DNA of 64,000 nt from Pararhizobium mangrovi. Lineage in GTDB: Bacteria > Pseudomonadota > Alphaproteobacteria > Rhizobiales > Rhizobiaceae. Where the stretch lies: assembly GCF_006516965.1 (NCBI RefSeq), contig NZ_VHLH01000004.1:1-64000 (forward strand), written 5' to 3'. Of the stretch, positions 1-7,950 are shown in pieces (position 1 is the first letter of the stretch; the number at the start of each line of letters is the position of its first letter). The notes below the pieces were generated by a model. It saw only the letters and a list, made by a program, of their open reading frames with translations. It did no database searches and was not told the DNA's origin. Position numbers and translations under genes: made by a program.

Positions 1-2
1 AT

Positions 3-89
3 CCGGTCCCTCCCTGGACTCTGAAGTCTCACAACCTCAGCATCCCCGGTCCGGACCGGATGGACAACCTAATGAAAGCTCACATCTAG
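3..89 (+). CDS. C-terminal end of an upstream phage gene (partial)
   Basis: The frame is open from the left edge to a TAG at 87-89, and the next gene starts at the base right after the stop. Only about 28 codons are visible, ending in MDNLMKAHI. Tight abutment with the 90-749 gene suggests a tail gene in the same operon. The fragment is too short to assign a family. Confidence 0.5.
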   Translation, partial: PVPPWTLKSHNLSIPGPDRMDNLMKAHI

Positions 90-749
90 ATGCCCGGCTT
101 CTATGACGCCATCGACGGCCTTCTCGACGAGACGGCGAAGAGCGACCGGCAACTGGTCTGCCGGCCGACGGTCGAAGCACACTTCCTTTCGTCCACGGTA
201 CGCATCTGGGGCGGCATCGGCCCGATGATCACGCCGGACGGTGAGCGCTGGCACGGGTGGAATGCGATCAACGACGGCGGCGACGTGGTGTCGTTCTTCC
301 AGCCGCCGAAGCTCACAGACATTCGGGATGGGTCCTCGCCGCTCTACGAATTCACACTCGGCTATGTGGACGAGGAGACCTACCACAAGACGCGCGACCT
401 CGAGGAAGAGGTGAAGGGCCGCCTGCTCGTCTGCTCGTCGGTCTACCTTGAAGAGGGCAAGACGCGCGCCGCCACGCCGCCCGGCGATAGCTGGCGCCTG
501 CGGATGAAGCAGTCCCGGTTCAGCGAGAAGATCACGAAGGACGAGGACGGTGGCCACCGCCGGCTCTACTCCATGTCGGTGATCGCGAAGAACATCAACG
601 AGGGACGGTCTATGACGCAGTTCGGAATCATGAACGATGCCGGGCAGCGCGCCCGCTCGCTCGAGATGTTCGGTGTCGCGGACGATGCCTATGCGCAGTT
701 CGTGGTCGCCTACATCAACGGCAAGCACCTCAACATCAGCGACTCGTGA
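90..749 (+). CDS. Phage tail-module protein, unknown family
   Basis: This is a soluble 219-residue protein starting directly at the stop codon of the preceding frame, so it is probably translationally coupled. It has no signal peptide or membrane segment. A beta-rich, Trp/Gly-containing N-terminal half (WHGWNAINDGGDVVSF near residue 55) is followed by a charged middle. It lies ahead of a DUF6950 (lambda K-like) and a J-like tail-tip gene, so by position it corresponds to the lambda M/L class of tail-tip assembly proteins. That assignment rests on gene order alone; I do not recognise the family from sequence. Confidence 0.7.
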   Translation: MPGFYDAIDGLLDETAKSDRQLVCRPTVEAHFLSSTVRIWGGIGPMITPDGERWHGWNAINDGGDVVSFFQPPKLTDIRDGSSPLYEFTLGYVDEETYHKTRDLEEEVKGRLLVCSSVYLEEGKTRAATPPGDSWRLRMKQSRFSEKITKDEDGGHRRLYSMSVIAKNINEGRSMTQFGIMNDAGQRARSLEMFGVADDAYAQFVVAYINGKHLNISDS

Positions 750-755
750 GGCACG

Positions 756-1076
756 CTATGAAAGATCGGGCTGCCAGTCTTCTAGGGCTTTCTGTTCCGC
801 GGCTTCCATTTCCTGAGCCTCGGAAAATAGCTCTTGTGCTGACTTACCTTCAGCACATGAAAGAGCGCGGTGCATCTGTTCAACCGCTTCCCGATAAAGA
901 GCTTCGCGCATATCGCCGATGGATTGCTCTGCACTCGTCGTGATGCGGACTTTGACGCGGACGTTATGGGCGACCGGTATGTCGTCGACTTGCCCGTCGA
1001 AATTGAAGGCAACGGTGCCGTATACGCCGCGAACACCGTCTAGAAATCCAAACTCTTCAAACTGAAAAAACTGCAT
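756..1076 (-). CDS. Small antisense-oriented gene inside the tail operon (hypothetical, moron-like)
   Basis: This 106-residue protein reads against the tail genes. The ATG at 1076 has a good ribosome site (GGGGAGG, 5-6 nt upstream), which is why I chose it over the longer in-frame start at 1112. The N-terminal half is beta-like (MQFFQFEEFGFLDG then VRVKVRITT); the C-terminal half is an acidic helix rich in Ala, Glu and Gln. Codons are more AT-rich than in the flanking tail genes. It occupies nearly all of the gap between the 90-749 and 1150-1548 genes, as expected of a separately transcribed accessory gene inserted in a late operon. No function is recognised. Confidence 0.6.
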   Translation of the reverse strand: MQFFQFEEFGFLDGVRGVYGTVAFNFDGQVDDIPVAHNVRVKVRITTSAEQSIGDMREALYREAVEQMHRALSCAEGKSAQELFSEAQEMEAAEQKALEDWQPDLS

Positions 1077-1149
1077 GGTTGCCTCCCCTTTGAATGCTTG
1101 CCAGTCGAGCATGCCAGAGATCGGGAGCGCATGTCAGAGTGATCAATCC

Positions 1150-1548
1150 ATGAACATCGAAGAGGCGATCGCCGCAACGCTGGCCGATTGGCACGCGAAC
1201 CCTTTCGGTTGGGCCGATGCCAACTGCGACTTCTCGGTGGCGGACTATGTCGTCCGGCTGACCGGCCGCGATCCCGCTGCGGAATGGAGGGGGCGCTGTT
1301 CGGGCGAGAGCGAGGCCCACAGGCTCAAGGATGAGGCGGGCGGCAATGCTGCGCTGATCAGGCAGGGAATGCTCTCAGCGGGCGCATGTGTGGTCGATAC
1401 GCCGGCCCTCGGCGATGTGGTTGCCTGCCGCCTGCGCGGTCTGGAACTGCCTGGCATCTATCTCGAACCATACGCTGCCTTCCGCTCGCCGGCCGGTGTG
1501 CTGCGCAGCCGCATGCATGAACTGATCGAGGCATACCGATGCGTGTGA
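1150..1548 (+). CDS. DUF6950-family phage tail protein (lambda K-like position)
   Basis: This 132-residue protein has the DUF6950 pattern: an N-terminal helix with W, then a Cys in a short motif (ANCDFSVADYV, about residues 23-33), a GRDPAAEWRGR segment, and later a DVVACR strand. The family sits immediately before the tail-tip hub gene in many prophages of Hyphomicrobiales, where lambda has the NlpC/P60-like K protein. The Cys is a possible relic of a peptidase nucleophile; the rest of a peptidase triad is not clear. The start at 1150 fits the domain; in-frame ATGs further upstream are possible. Its end overlaps the next gene by 10 nt. Confidence 0.8.
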   Translation: MNIEEAIAATLADWHANPFGWADANCDFSVADYVVRLTGRDPAAEWRGRCSGESEAHRLKDEAGGNAALIRQGMLSAGACVVDTPALGDVVACRLRGLELPGIYLEPYAAFRSPAGVLRSRMHELIEAYRCV

Positions 1549-3758
1549 TGCGACCGCTCAAGATGCTTGCCGGTGCGCTGCTCATGTCGACCGCGCTCAC
1601 AGCGCCGGCAAAGGCCGACCCGGTCAGTGGGCTTGTGGCATTGATCTCTTCGGGTCTGAACGCCGTTGGCGCAACCGTCGCAACGCAGGCGATTGTAGGG
1701 CAAGCGATCGTCGGTGTCGCGGGCTCTGCGTTGGGGCAGGCGGCGATCGTCGCGGGGCTTTCCTACGCCGCCAACTCGCTGCTTGCGAACAAGCCGAGCG
1801 CCCCGCCGCCGCAGGCCCTGCAGTCGAATTTCACGACCGACCAGAAGAAGCGCTACTACGCTTCCGGCGAGCTTCGCCTCGGCGGCATCGTGACGTTCGC
1901 CGAAGCGAAGGATGGCCGGCTCTACAAGCAGATCGCGCATGCCGATGCGGAGGTGACGGAAGACATCCAGATGTACCTCGACAACATTCCGGTCACGTTC
2001 CACGATGGTGGGAATGGCGTTGAAACCGACGAGTTCTACGAGAGCGACGAGGATCCGTATTTCTACCTCTTCTCGCGACATGGGACGGTCGATCAAGCAG
2101 CGCAGGAAAAGCTGACATCGGTTTTCAGCGAATGGACCGAGCGGCACGTAGGTGCGGGCGTATCAGACACGTTGCTGCGCGTCCGGCAGATGAGCAACAA
2201 GCATCGGGCGCGCTATTACGTCTTTAGGGGCGTGCTCGGCCTCGGTGAGCCCGACATCACACGCGCAGCGATGTATGGCCGCTATTACGATCCCCGCAAC
2301 GACAGCACGCGCGGCGGGGACGGCGACGAGCGCCCCGACCAGCCAAGCACCTGGGGGCCAAGCAAGGGCAATATCGCCCTCCTGATCGCCCAGCATCGCA
2401 TGGACCCCGAGCGGTTCGCGATGAGCCCCGACGACATCAACTGGGCGAACATCGCCGAACAGGCCGACATCTGCGACGAGACGGTCGTCGATCGCTACGG
2501 TGACAGCATCAAGCGCTACCGTGGCTCCGTCATCATCGACAAATCGGAAGAGAGCAACATCGAGGCCGAGAACCGCCTGATGGCCGCGTGCGACGCGATC
2601 CGGTTCGAGGATGAGGACGGTCGTTTCGGGATCTACGTCGGCAAATATGTCGAGCCGGACGTGGTCCTGACCGATGCCGATGTTTTCGAGATCGAGAGCA
2701 ACGAGAACGACGACGGCGAGACGGACTACACCCACTATTACGGGATCTATACCGAGCCGGCTTTTGCGTACAAGGAAAGCTCCACGGCGCAATGGGTCTC
2801 GGACGACTGGAAGCAGGGCCAGCCGATCAAGACGAAGGACGTCACGCTCCACGTCCTGCTCGACCACAACACTGGGGTGCGCGCGGTCAAGGCCACGGCG
2901 CGGCGGCAGTCGGCGAAGCGCTCGCTTGCGGTTACGGCCGGCCTGCGCGCGCGGCGCCTGCGGTCCCGGCGTTTCGTGCGGCTCAGCCTCGGCGACGCCA
3001 ACCTGTCCGGTGTCTACGAGGTGGCGAGCCTCGCGCCGGGCGAGGACGGGCTGACGCAGCATCTCACGCTGATCTCGACCGACGCGAGCAACTGGACGCT
3101 TTTGCCCGGCGAAGAGGGCGACCGCCCGAACCTCAACATCACGGTGCAGAACAACGGCGGCAGCATCGACAACATCGATCCCGCCGACATGCAGATCGTC
3201 TCGCAGACCATCGAGGGTGCCGGCGTCCGGTTCGTGGCCGATTTCCCGGTCCCGAGCCGTCCCGACTACATCGTCCAGATCCAGTATCGCGAGAAGGGCG
3301 ATACGATCTGGGACGAGTTCGCGATGAAAACCGAGGACGGGGCAGGGCGATCCGGCGGCGTCGCGATCGGCACGACCTATCAAATCCGCTGGCGCGTGAC
3401 CACGATCACCGGCAGCTCCTCGGGCTGGTCCGACATCGTCGAGATCAAGGCGTCCGGTGACAGCACGGCGCCGGCTGAAGGCGTGCTCGGCACGCTGACC
3501 GTCATCAACTCGACCGTCCAGGTGCCTTGGCGCAATGCCAACGACCGGCGGGTCTCGGCGGCACTGATTTACCGCAGCGCGACCAACGACTTCTCGAGCG
3601 CAACCGATCTCTACGGCCCGATCTATTCCTCGCCCAACCAGCAACTGCAGCAGCAGGACAACCCAGGCTCGGGCACCTGGTACTATTGGGTCGTCATGCA
3701 GAGCGCCACAGGCGTGGCATCCGACCCTGACGGCCCCGGCTCCGTAAGCATCGCTTAG
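1539..3758 (+). CDS. Phage tail tip protein, J-like central hub
   Basis: This 739-residue protein is the largest tail protein in view. An N-terminal hydrophobic stretch and an Ala/Gly-rich segment (residues about 8-85) precede the hub-like body, a pattern common in J-like proteins, where the N terminus inserts into the tail tip rather than serving as an export signal. The second half contains fibronectin-III-like beta domains (about residues 540-640 and 645-735), with WRVTTITGSSSGWSD typical of such repeats. The gene overlaps the K-like gene by 10 nt, with GAGG just ahead of the ATG. Its expected role is forming the tail tip and carrying host-contact fibres. Confidence 0.85.
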   Translation: MRVMRPLKMLAGALLMSTALTAPAKADPVSGLVALISSGLNAVGATVATQAIVGQAIVGVAGSALGQAAIVAGLSYAANSLLANKPSAPPPQALQSNFTTDQKKRYYASGELRLGGIVTFAEAKDGRLYKQIAHADAEVTEDIQMYLDNIPVTFHDGGNGVETDEFYESDEDPYFYLFSRHGTVDQAAQEKLTSVFSEWTERHVGAGVSDTLLRVRQMSNKHRARYYVFRGVLGLGEPDITRAAMYGRYYDPRNDSTRGGDGDERPDQPSTWGPSKGNIALLIAQHRMDPERFAMSPDDINWANIAEQADICDETVVDRYGDSIKRYRGSVIIDKSEESNIEAENRLMAACDAIRFEDEDGRFGIYVGKYVEPDVVLTDADVFEIESNENDDGETDYTHYYGIYTEPAFAYKESSTAQWVSDDWKQGQPIKTKDVTLHVLLDHNTGVRAVKATARRQSAKRSLAVTAGLRARRLRSRRFVRLSLGDANLSGVYEVASLAPGEDGLTQHLTLISTDASNWTLLPGEEGDRPNLNITVQNNGGSIDNIDPADMQIVSQTIEGAGVRFVADFPVPSRPDYIVQIQYREKGDTIWDEFAMKTEDGAGRSGGVAIGTTYQIRWRVTTITGSSSGWSDIVEIKASGDSTAPAEGVLGTLTVINSTVQVPWRNANDRRVSAALIYRSATNDFSSATDLYGPIYSSPNQQLQQQDNPGSGTWYYWVVMQSATGVASDPDGPGSVSIA

Positions 3759-3833
3759 CCGGGCCTGTCACCCAGAAATCAAAGCATGAATGCCTTGGCC
3801 GCGTGCCGGGGCGCTTTCGCATGGAGCATTCGC

Positions 3834-5735
3834 GTGGCCAGTGCACCCCTCGATCCTAAGCAGATCTTTTTCGGCAACCCCGTTCGGGACGATCATCGAC
3901 CCGACCCGAAAGAGATTGTCCAATTCCTGATCTACCTCAAGTCAGCAATTGATGCCTTGCGCGGTGCGACCGGTGATGCCGACGCACTGGACGATATCGC
4001 GGCTGACATCGCAGACTTGCGAAGCGATCTCGACAAGATCCTGGCCAATGCGCCTGAAGATGCAGACACTTTTTCCGAAATCAGCGAGGCATTGAACGCT
4101 CTTACCGAGGGTGCGCCACCCGACCGGAATACATTTGCGGAAGTCAGTAGCGTACTCGACGAGCTCCTGAGCCTCACGGTGCAATCGCTAATGGTTGCAA
4201 ATAGCGATCCGAACAACATCGTTGCGGCGACTACCAGCCCGTCTAAATCCCTTAGCTCTGGGATGCTGTTCTCGCTGTCTCCCGCAGACACCAATACCGG
4301 CCCGGTGACGATCTCGATCGACGGCTCCGACCCGATCCCACTCATCGTAAACAGCCGGGCCTTGAAAGAAGGAGAGCTTACGCGGCCGAATACCGTTCTC
4401 ATCCGCATCTTTTCTGGCGGGGCCCAAGCCAGAATAGTCGGTGGGAACTTGGGCGCCGATCTCGTCAAGGACCGGGTCGATGATCTGACCGGGTTGCTTG
4501 TTCCATCCCCCTTTCCGGCACCGCGGACACTTTTGTCGACTAAGCAATGGGTGACGCGCAAAATCGCAGACATGATCGGCGATGATCCGGACGTCGTTTT
4601 CGTTGCCGATTTCCAAGCGCAGATGGCGTTGGCCGTCGGCGTTGGCACCATGGACGATTGTCTCGCCTACGATCGAGCTGCATCAGCTTACTACGTCGAC
4701 CAGGCGGGGCGATATATTTCGACGGCGAGCGGCGATCCGCGCTGGGGCGATCGCGGGTTGATGATCGAGCCATCTCGAACCAACCTTTTCAAGCAGTCGC
4801 GCGACCCGACCGCTTCCTCGTGGACGCGGGCCCGGTCGACCGTCTCGCCATCATCAATGTTTGTTGGTGGCCTGTCTGCTGCAAAGTTGATTGAGGACAC
4901 GTCGAGCGGCACGCACAACATCAGCCAGACGTTCGCCGTGACCGCGGGCGACTGGATCACGGTCTCGATGCTGGTATCCGCCGGCGAGCGGAACTTTGCG
5001 GCGATCCAGCTCCAGGGTTCCCCGTTTCCAGGGCAGCCGCGCGCGTCCTTCAACCTTTCCAGCGGGATCGCGAAGGTCACGCAAGGCACGGCCACCGCAA
5101 CCGCGCGCGCCGTTGCCGGCGGCTGGCTCGTCGAGATCACCGCTCAAGCGACGGCGACGGGCAACGCCGCCGCCTACGTCTTCGCGGCGGTCACGGACAG
5201 TGCGATCTCCTACGCGGGCGACGGGTCGTCCGGCATCTACGTGTCCGGCCTGCAAGCCGAGATCGGTCGCTACGCGACGAGCCTCATCCGCACGCTCGAC
5301 GCCGTCGGGACGCGGCCTGCTGATGTCATGACGTTCGCGGACGCGTCCTGGTGGCCAAAGGCCGTCGGCACCGTGTGGATGCAGGCAGAGGCGCGACCTA
5401 TCGACGGTGTCAGACTGATCGGTGGGCTCGGCTCCGGCGACACGCCGCTGGCGATGGTGTCGGCAACCGGGAGCATTTCGGCGCAGACCAACGGTGTCAA
5501 ACTGACCGCAGAAACCGGCGGCAATTCTTGGGGCCTCGGATCAACCGTGGAAGTCGTCTCGTCTTGGGACCTGACCGGGCGATCGCTGGCAATGGAAGAG
5601 GGGATCGTCGCTGCGGACGCCGAACCCTCCCGGTCGACCGTCATGACGCACATCGGATCGCGCGGCACCGACACGCCCATTGACGTGATGTGCGGCTACG
5701 TCAAGCAACTCAAAGTCTGGAAGGCGCGGGCATAA
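3834..5735 (+). CDS. Phage tail fibre/spike protein with head-spike-fibre type domain
   Basis: This is a protein of about 633 residues. I chose GTG 3834 because GGAG lies 7 nt upstream; an in-frame ATG at 3786 would add 16 residues but lacks a clear ribosome site. The N-terminal region (about 60-115) is predicted helical and acidic. The central part (about 300-550) has the concanavalin-like layout of phage head-spike fibre proteins: a GLMIEPSRTNLF motif, a W, then SAAKLIEDTSSGTHNISQ and alternating beta strands. The C-terminal part also looks lectin-like. It lies between the tail hub and two appendage genes, so host-receptor or polysaccharide binding is likely. The next ATG overlaps its stop (TAATG). 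Confidence 0.78.
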   Translation: MASAPLDPKQIFFGNPVRDDHRPDPKEIVQFLIYLKSAIDALRGATGDADALDDIAADIADLRSDLDKILANAPEDADTFSEISEALNALTEGAPPDRNTFAEVSSVLDELLSLTVQSLMVANSDPNNIVAATTSPSKSLSSGMLFSLSPADTNTGPVTISIDGSDPIPLIVNSRALKEGELTRPNTVLIRIFSGGAQARIVGGNLGADLVKDRVDDLTGLLVPSPFPAPRTLLSTKQWVTRKIADMIGDDPDVVFVADFQAQMALAVGVGTMDDCLAYDRAASAYYVDQAGRYISTASGDPRWGDRGLMIEPSRTNLFKQSRDPTASSWTRARSTVSPSSMFVGGLSAAKLIEDTSSGTHNISQTFAVTAGDWITVSMLVSAGERNFAAIQLQGSPFPGQPRASFNLSSGIAKVTQGTATATARAVAGGWLVEITAQATATGNAAAYVFAAVTDSAISYAGDGSSGIYVSGLQAEIGRYATSLIRTLDAVGTRPADVMTFADASWWPKAVGTVWMQAEARPIDGVRLIGGLGSGDTPLAMVSATGSISAQTNGVKLTAETGGNSWGLGSTVEVVSSWDLTGRSLAMEEGIVAADAEPSRSTVMTHIGSRGTDTPIDVMCGYVKQLKVWKARA

Positions 5736-6163
5736 TGAAGAGCATTTCTCAGATCTTCGCGGATGAACCCTATGTCGTGGCGACCGGCGGCAACGGCGCG
5801 GGCTTCGAAAACAGTTCAACGCTGGTCTTCACCAACACCTACACGTTCGGACGGCAGGAGATCGGCTCCACGAACGGCACTTTGACCGTCGATTACGAGC
5901 AAGGTCAGCAGGTGCGCGCGGTGCTGACGGAGAACGTCTCGACCATTGCGCTGCAGAACATGCCGGTGTTCGGCGGGCGGCTCGAGATGATCCTAGTGCA
6001 GGACGAGGTCGGCGGACGCACCGTATCGTGGCCAGCGGCTTGGGTCACCGGGGGCAGCTTCGCGCCGGAGGTCACCGCGACGCCGGGCGCGAGAGACCGG
6101 TTCGTGATCTCGAACGACGGCTTCGATATCTACCTCGACATCGCCGGGCAGGACTACCGATGA
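5735..6163 (+). CDS. Small phage tail appendage protein (hypothetical)
   Basis: This 142-residue soluble protein starts on the last base of the preceding stop codon (TAATG), so coupled translation is likely. It is beta-rich with few charged clusters; the segment around VSWPAAWVTGGSF and the C-terminal FVISNDGFDIYLDIAG resemble the jelly-roll-like decoration domains often found beside tail fibres. No family is recognised. Position between the fibre and the TIM-barrel-like protein supports a structural tail role. Confidence 0.68.
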   Translation: MKSISQIFADEPYVVATGGNGAGFENSSTLVFTNTYTFGRQEIGSTNGTLTVDYEQGQQVRAVLTENVSTIALQNMPVFGGRLEMILVQDEVGGRTVSWPAAWVTGGSFAPEVTATPGARDRFVISNDGFDIYLDIAGQDYR

Positions 6164-7254
6164 GCGAAAACACGTTCGGCCCCGCCGATCTCACGGCGCC
6201 GATCCGCATCCTCCACAACCGCGTCCAACCGCGGCCGGACGACACGATCGACAGCTACGACGGCTTCCCGATCGGGATGGCAGCATCCCAGAACATCGCC
6301 AACATGAACGCCGTGCCGGCGGGCTGGGACGGCGAGATCGCCCATTTCCAGTGGGCGCATCGCGCGTCGGCAATCGAGGGTACGGAGAAGGGCACCAAGC
6401 CGAACCCGATCTCGCCGACGATCCGGCGGGCGGACGGGATCGTCTGCCGCGTCCAGTATTCGACGATCGCCAAGGCCATGGCGGCATCTAAGGTCTGCAT
6501 CATGACGACGCTCGGCTACGACCCGGCCGAGTGCGCGGTCGTTGCGGCCGATGCTGGCTTCGATTCTTCGGCGATCGTGTCCTACGCCGACGCCGTGGAC
6601 GGGTGCGAGGCGCTGTTCGCGGACGACCCGAACCCCGACGCGACGCCGCCCTACGCCGGCGAGCCCTACCATGTCGCGACAGACCGGATCATCCTGGCCA
6701 ATGCGCGGATCGTCGACAACCCGGCTCAGGCGTGGGGTATCGTCTACGACTATGAAGCGCAGGACGGCCGCTCGTCCGATGCAACGCGCACACACATCGC
6801 CGATCTCGCCGAGGTCTGCCACACGAAGGGCTTCAAGCTTCTTGTCTACACCAACCCGCTGGACGGAGCCGGCGTCCTGCAGAGTGGCCTCACTCGCGAC
6901 AGCCTCGGCGACGTCCTGGCCGCCGTCGATCGCCTCAGCATCCTCGTCGGCACCGCCTATTCCGGCGGGAACGTCGTTGGGCATTTCCGCCGCCAGCTCG
7001 CAATGCTGACGGGGCCGGACGGCAGCGGATCACCTGACATGGCGAAGGTGTTCGTGACGTTTGCTTTATCGAGCGGCGAGGTCGACGCCCGACAGGTCCG
7101 GCGGCTACTAACCGAGCTCTCCGCAGTGCGGATGCTCTGGTATTGGCCGGACTTACAAACGCTCGGTGGCGATCGAAGTCGCACAGTTAATCGTGTTATC
7201 GCCGCCTCAGCCTACGGGCACTTGATGCCTCGCCCAAGCACCGCAATCGCTTAA
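6160..7254 (+). CDS. Predicted TIM-barrel (glycosidase-like) phage tail appendage protein
   Basis: This 364-residue protein starts in the ATGA overlap with the previous gene. There is no signal peptide. Between about residues 190 and 330 the strand-helix pattern fits a TIM barrel: AWGIVYDYEAQDG, then GFKLLVYTNPLDGAGV, then LSILVGTAYSGGN, then VFVTFAL, then VRMLWYWPD. Acidic residues at the strand ends (DYE, the D of NPLD) could be catalytic, as in glycoside hydrolases. As the last gene before the operon terminator it may be a tail-borne depolymerase acting on capsule or LPS. Fold and activity are inferred from pattern; no named family was recognised. Confidence 0.6.
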   Translation: MSENTFGPADLTAPIRILHNRVQPRPDDTIDSYDGFPIGMAASQNIANMNAVPAGWDGEIAHFQWAHRASAIEGTEKGTKPNPISPTIRRADGIVCRVQYSTIAKAMAASKVCIMTTLGYDPAECAVVAADAGFDSSAIVSYADAVDGCEALFADDPNPDATPPYAGEPYHVATDRIILANARIVDNPAQAWGIVYDYEAQDGRSSDATRTHIADLAEVCHTKGFKLLVYTNPLDGAGVLQSGLTRDSLGDVLAAVDRLSILVGTAYSGGNVVGHFRRQLAMLTGPDGSGSPDMAKVFVTFALSSGEVDARQVRRLLTELSAVRMLWYWPDLQTLGGDRSRTVNRVIAASAYGHLMPRPSTAIA

Positions 7255-7323
7255 TTTCAAAAGTGCTGGCAACATGCCGAGCCGCCTGCCTCCGAGCGGG
7301 CTTTCGATGGGCGGCGCCAGCAA

Positions 7324-7364
7324 AAAAACCGGTCCACAGGCAACAAGGTCGCGGACCGGTTTTT
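7324..7364. terminator. Strong bidirectional intrinsic terminator closing the tail operon
   Basis: A perfect 12-bp stem (AAAAACCGGTCC at 7324-7335 with its complement at 7353-7364) encloses a 17-nt loop. It gives a T tract on the plus side and, from the A run at 7322-7328, a longer one on the minus side. It therefore serves both the tail operon on the left and the minus-strand small genes arriving from the right. Confidence 0.88.
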
Positions 7365-7453
7365 AGGAGCAAAGCAGAAGGGAGGAGAACCTGCTTCGTC
7401 TGAGATCCTGCCCCAACATGGTTAACCGGTGGTAAACCGAATAAGGCCCGAAC

Positions 7454-7645
7454 TCAGTTCCCAGTTCCGGAACACGCCGTCCGTGAGCAGTATAATCTCC
7501 AAGCTGCGCCAATTATAAAGGTTGTCATAGCGATCGCCATGAAGGCTGCAGCCATCAGCATCAAGGTTGCCGTCAAGAACAGATGGCCGGCCAAGAGCAG
7601 ACTGCCGGCAAATCGTTCCGCAATGTTCGAATAAGCGATTTCCAT
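7454..7645 (-). CDS. Small phage membrane protein (63 residues)
   Basis: The ATG at 7645 is preceded by GGAGGGG. The product is one long hydrophobic stretch (about residues 14-48, Ala/Met/Leu/Thr-rich, enough for one long or two short helices) with a short basic Cys-containing tail. It faces the bidirectional terminator and is transcribed away from the lysis genes. Small inner-membrane proteins at this place in prophages can be exclusion factors or accessory holins/antiholins; nothing in the sequence decides between them. Confidence 0.55.
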   Translation of the reverse strand: MEIAYSNIAERFAGSLLLAGHLFLTATLMLMAAAFMAIAMTTFIIGAAWRLYCSRTACSGTGN

Positions 7646-7795
7646 GACCCCTCCATGGTTATGGAGCGAGATAAAAACACGGCATCGTTCTTGAGTCGAG
7701 TCTTACGTTCCTTAGAACCAGCCTCAGGGCGCGTCCAGGAATTACCGATAAACCGAAGAGTACGCTACGCGCTTCCATGAGAAGGGCGCGGCATT

Positions 7796-7870
7796 CTAAC
7801 GGTCGGCGGCCAAACGTGCGAGCGCATACGTGGCGGCAATAAAGCCGGCGGTGAGTGCGAGATAAAGCAT
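7796..7870 (-). CDS. Tiny membrane peptide (24 residues)
   Basis: The ATG at 7870 has GAGGGG about 8 nt upstream, and the frame closes at 7796. The product is a single hydrophobic helix (MLYLALTAGFIAATYALARL) with a basic/acidic tail. It reads on the same strand as the 63-residue membrane protein downstream and divergently from the lysis cassette. So short a frame could be chance; the ribosome site and clean transmembrane composition are the only support. Confidence 0.4.
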   Translation of the reverse strand: MLYLALTAGFIAATYALARLAADR

Positions 7871-7950
7871 TTCTGAATCCCCTCAGGTTGCATCGACCAG
7901 CAAAACACAAGTCGAGCTATCTGTCACATCCCCACGATCAGGAGACCATC

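Noticed and set aside
746-943. Plus-strand frame of 65 codons after the first full tail gene
   Set aside because: It overlaps the minus-strand 756-1076 gene, which has a much better ribosome site and protein-like composition.
7659-7910. 83-codon minus-strand frame spanning the tiny membrane peptide region
   Set aside because: It lacks a ribosome site and has an implausible Arg/Cys-rich N-terminal half; the 24-codon frame in another phase is better supported.
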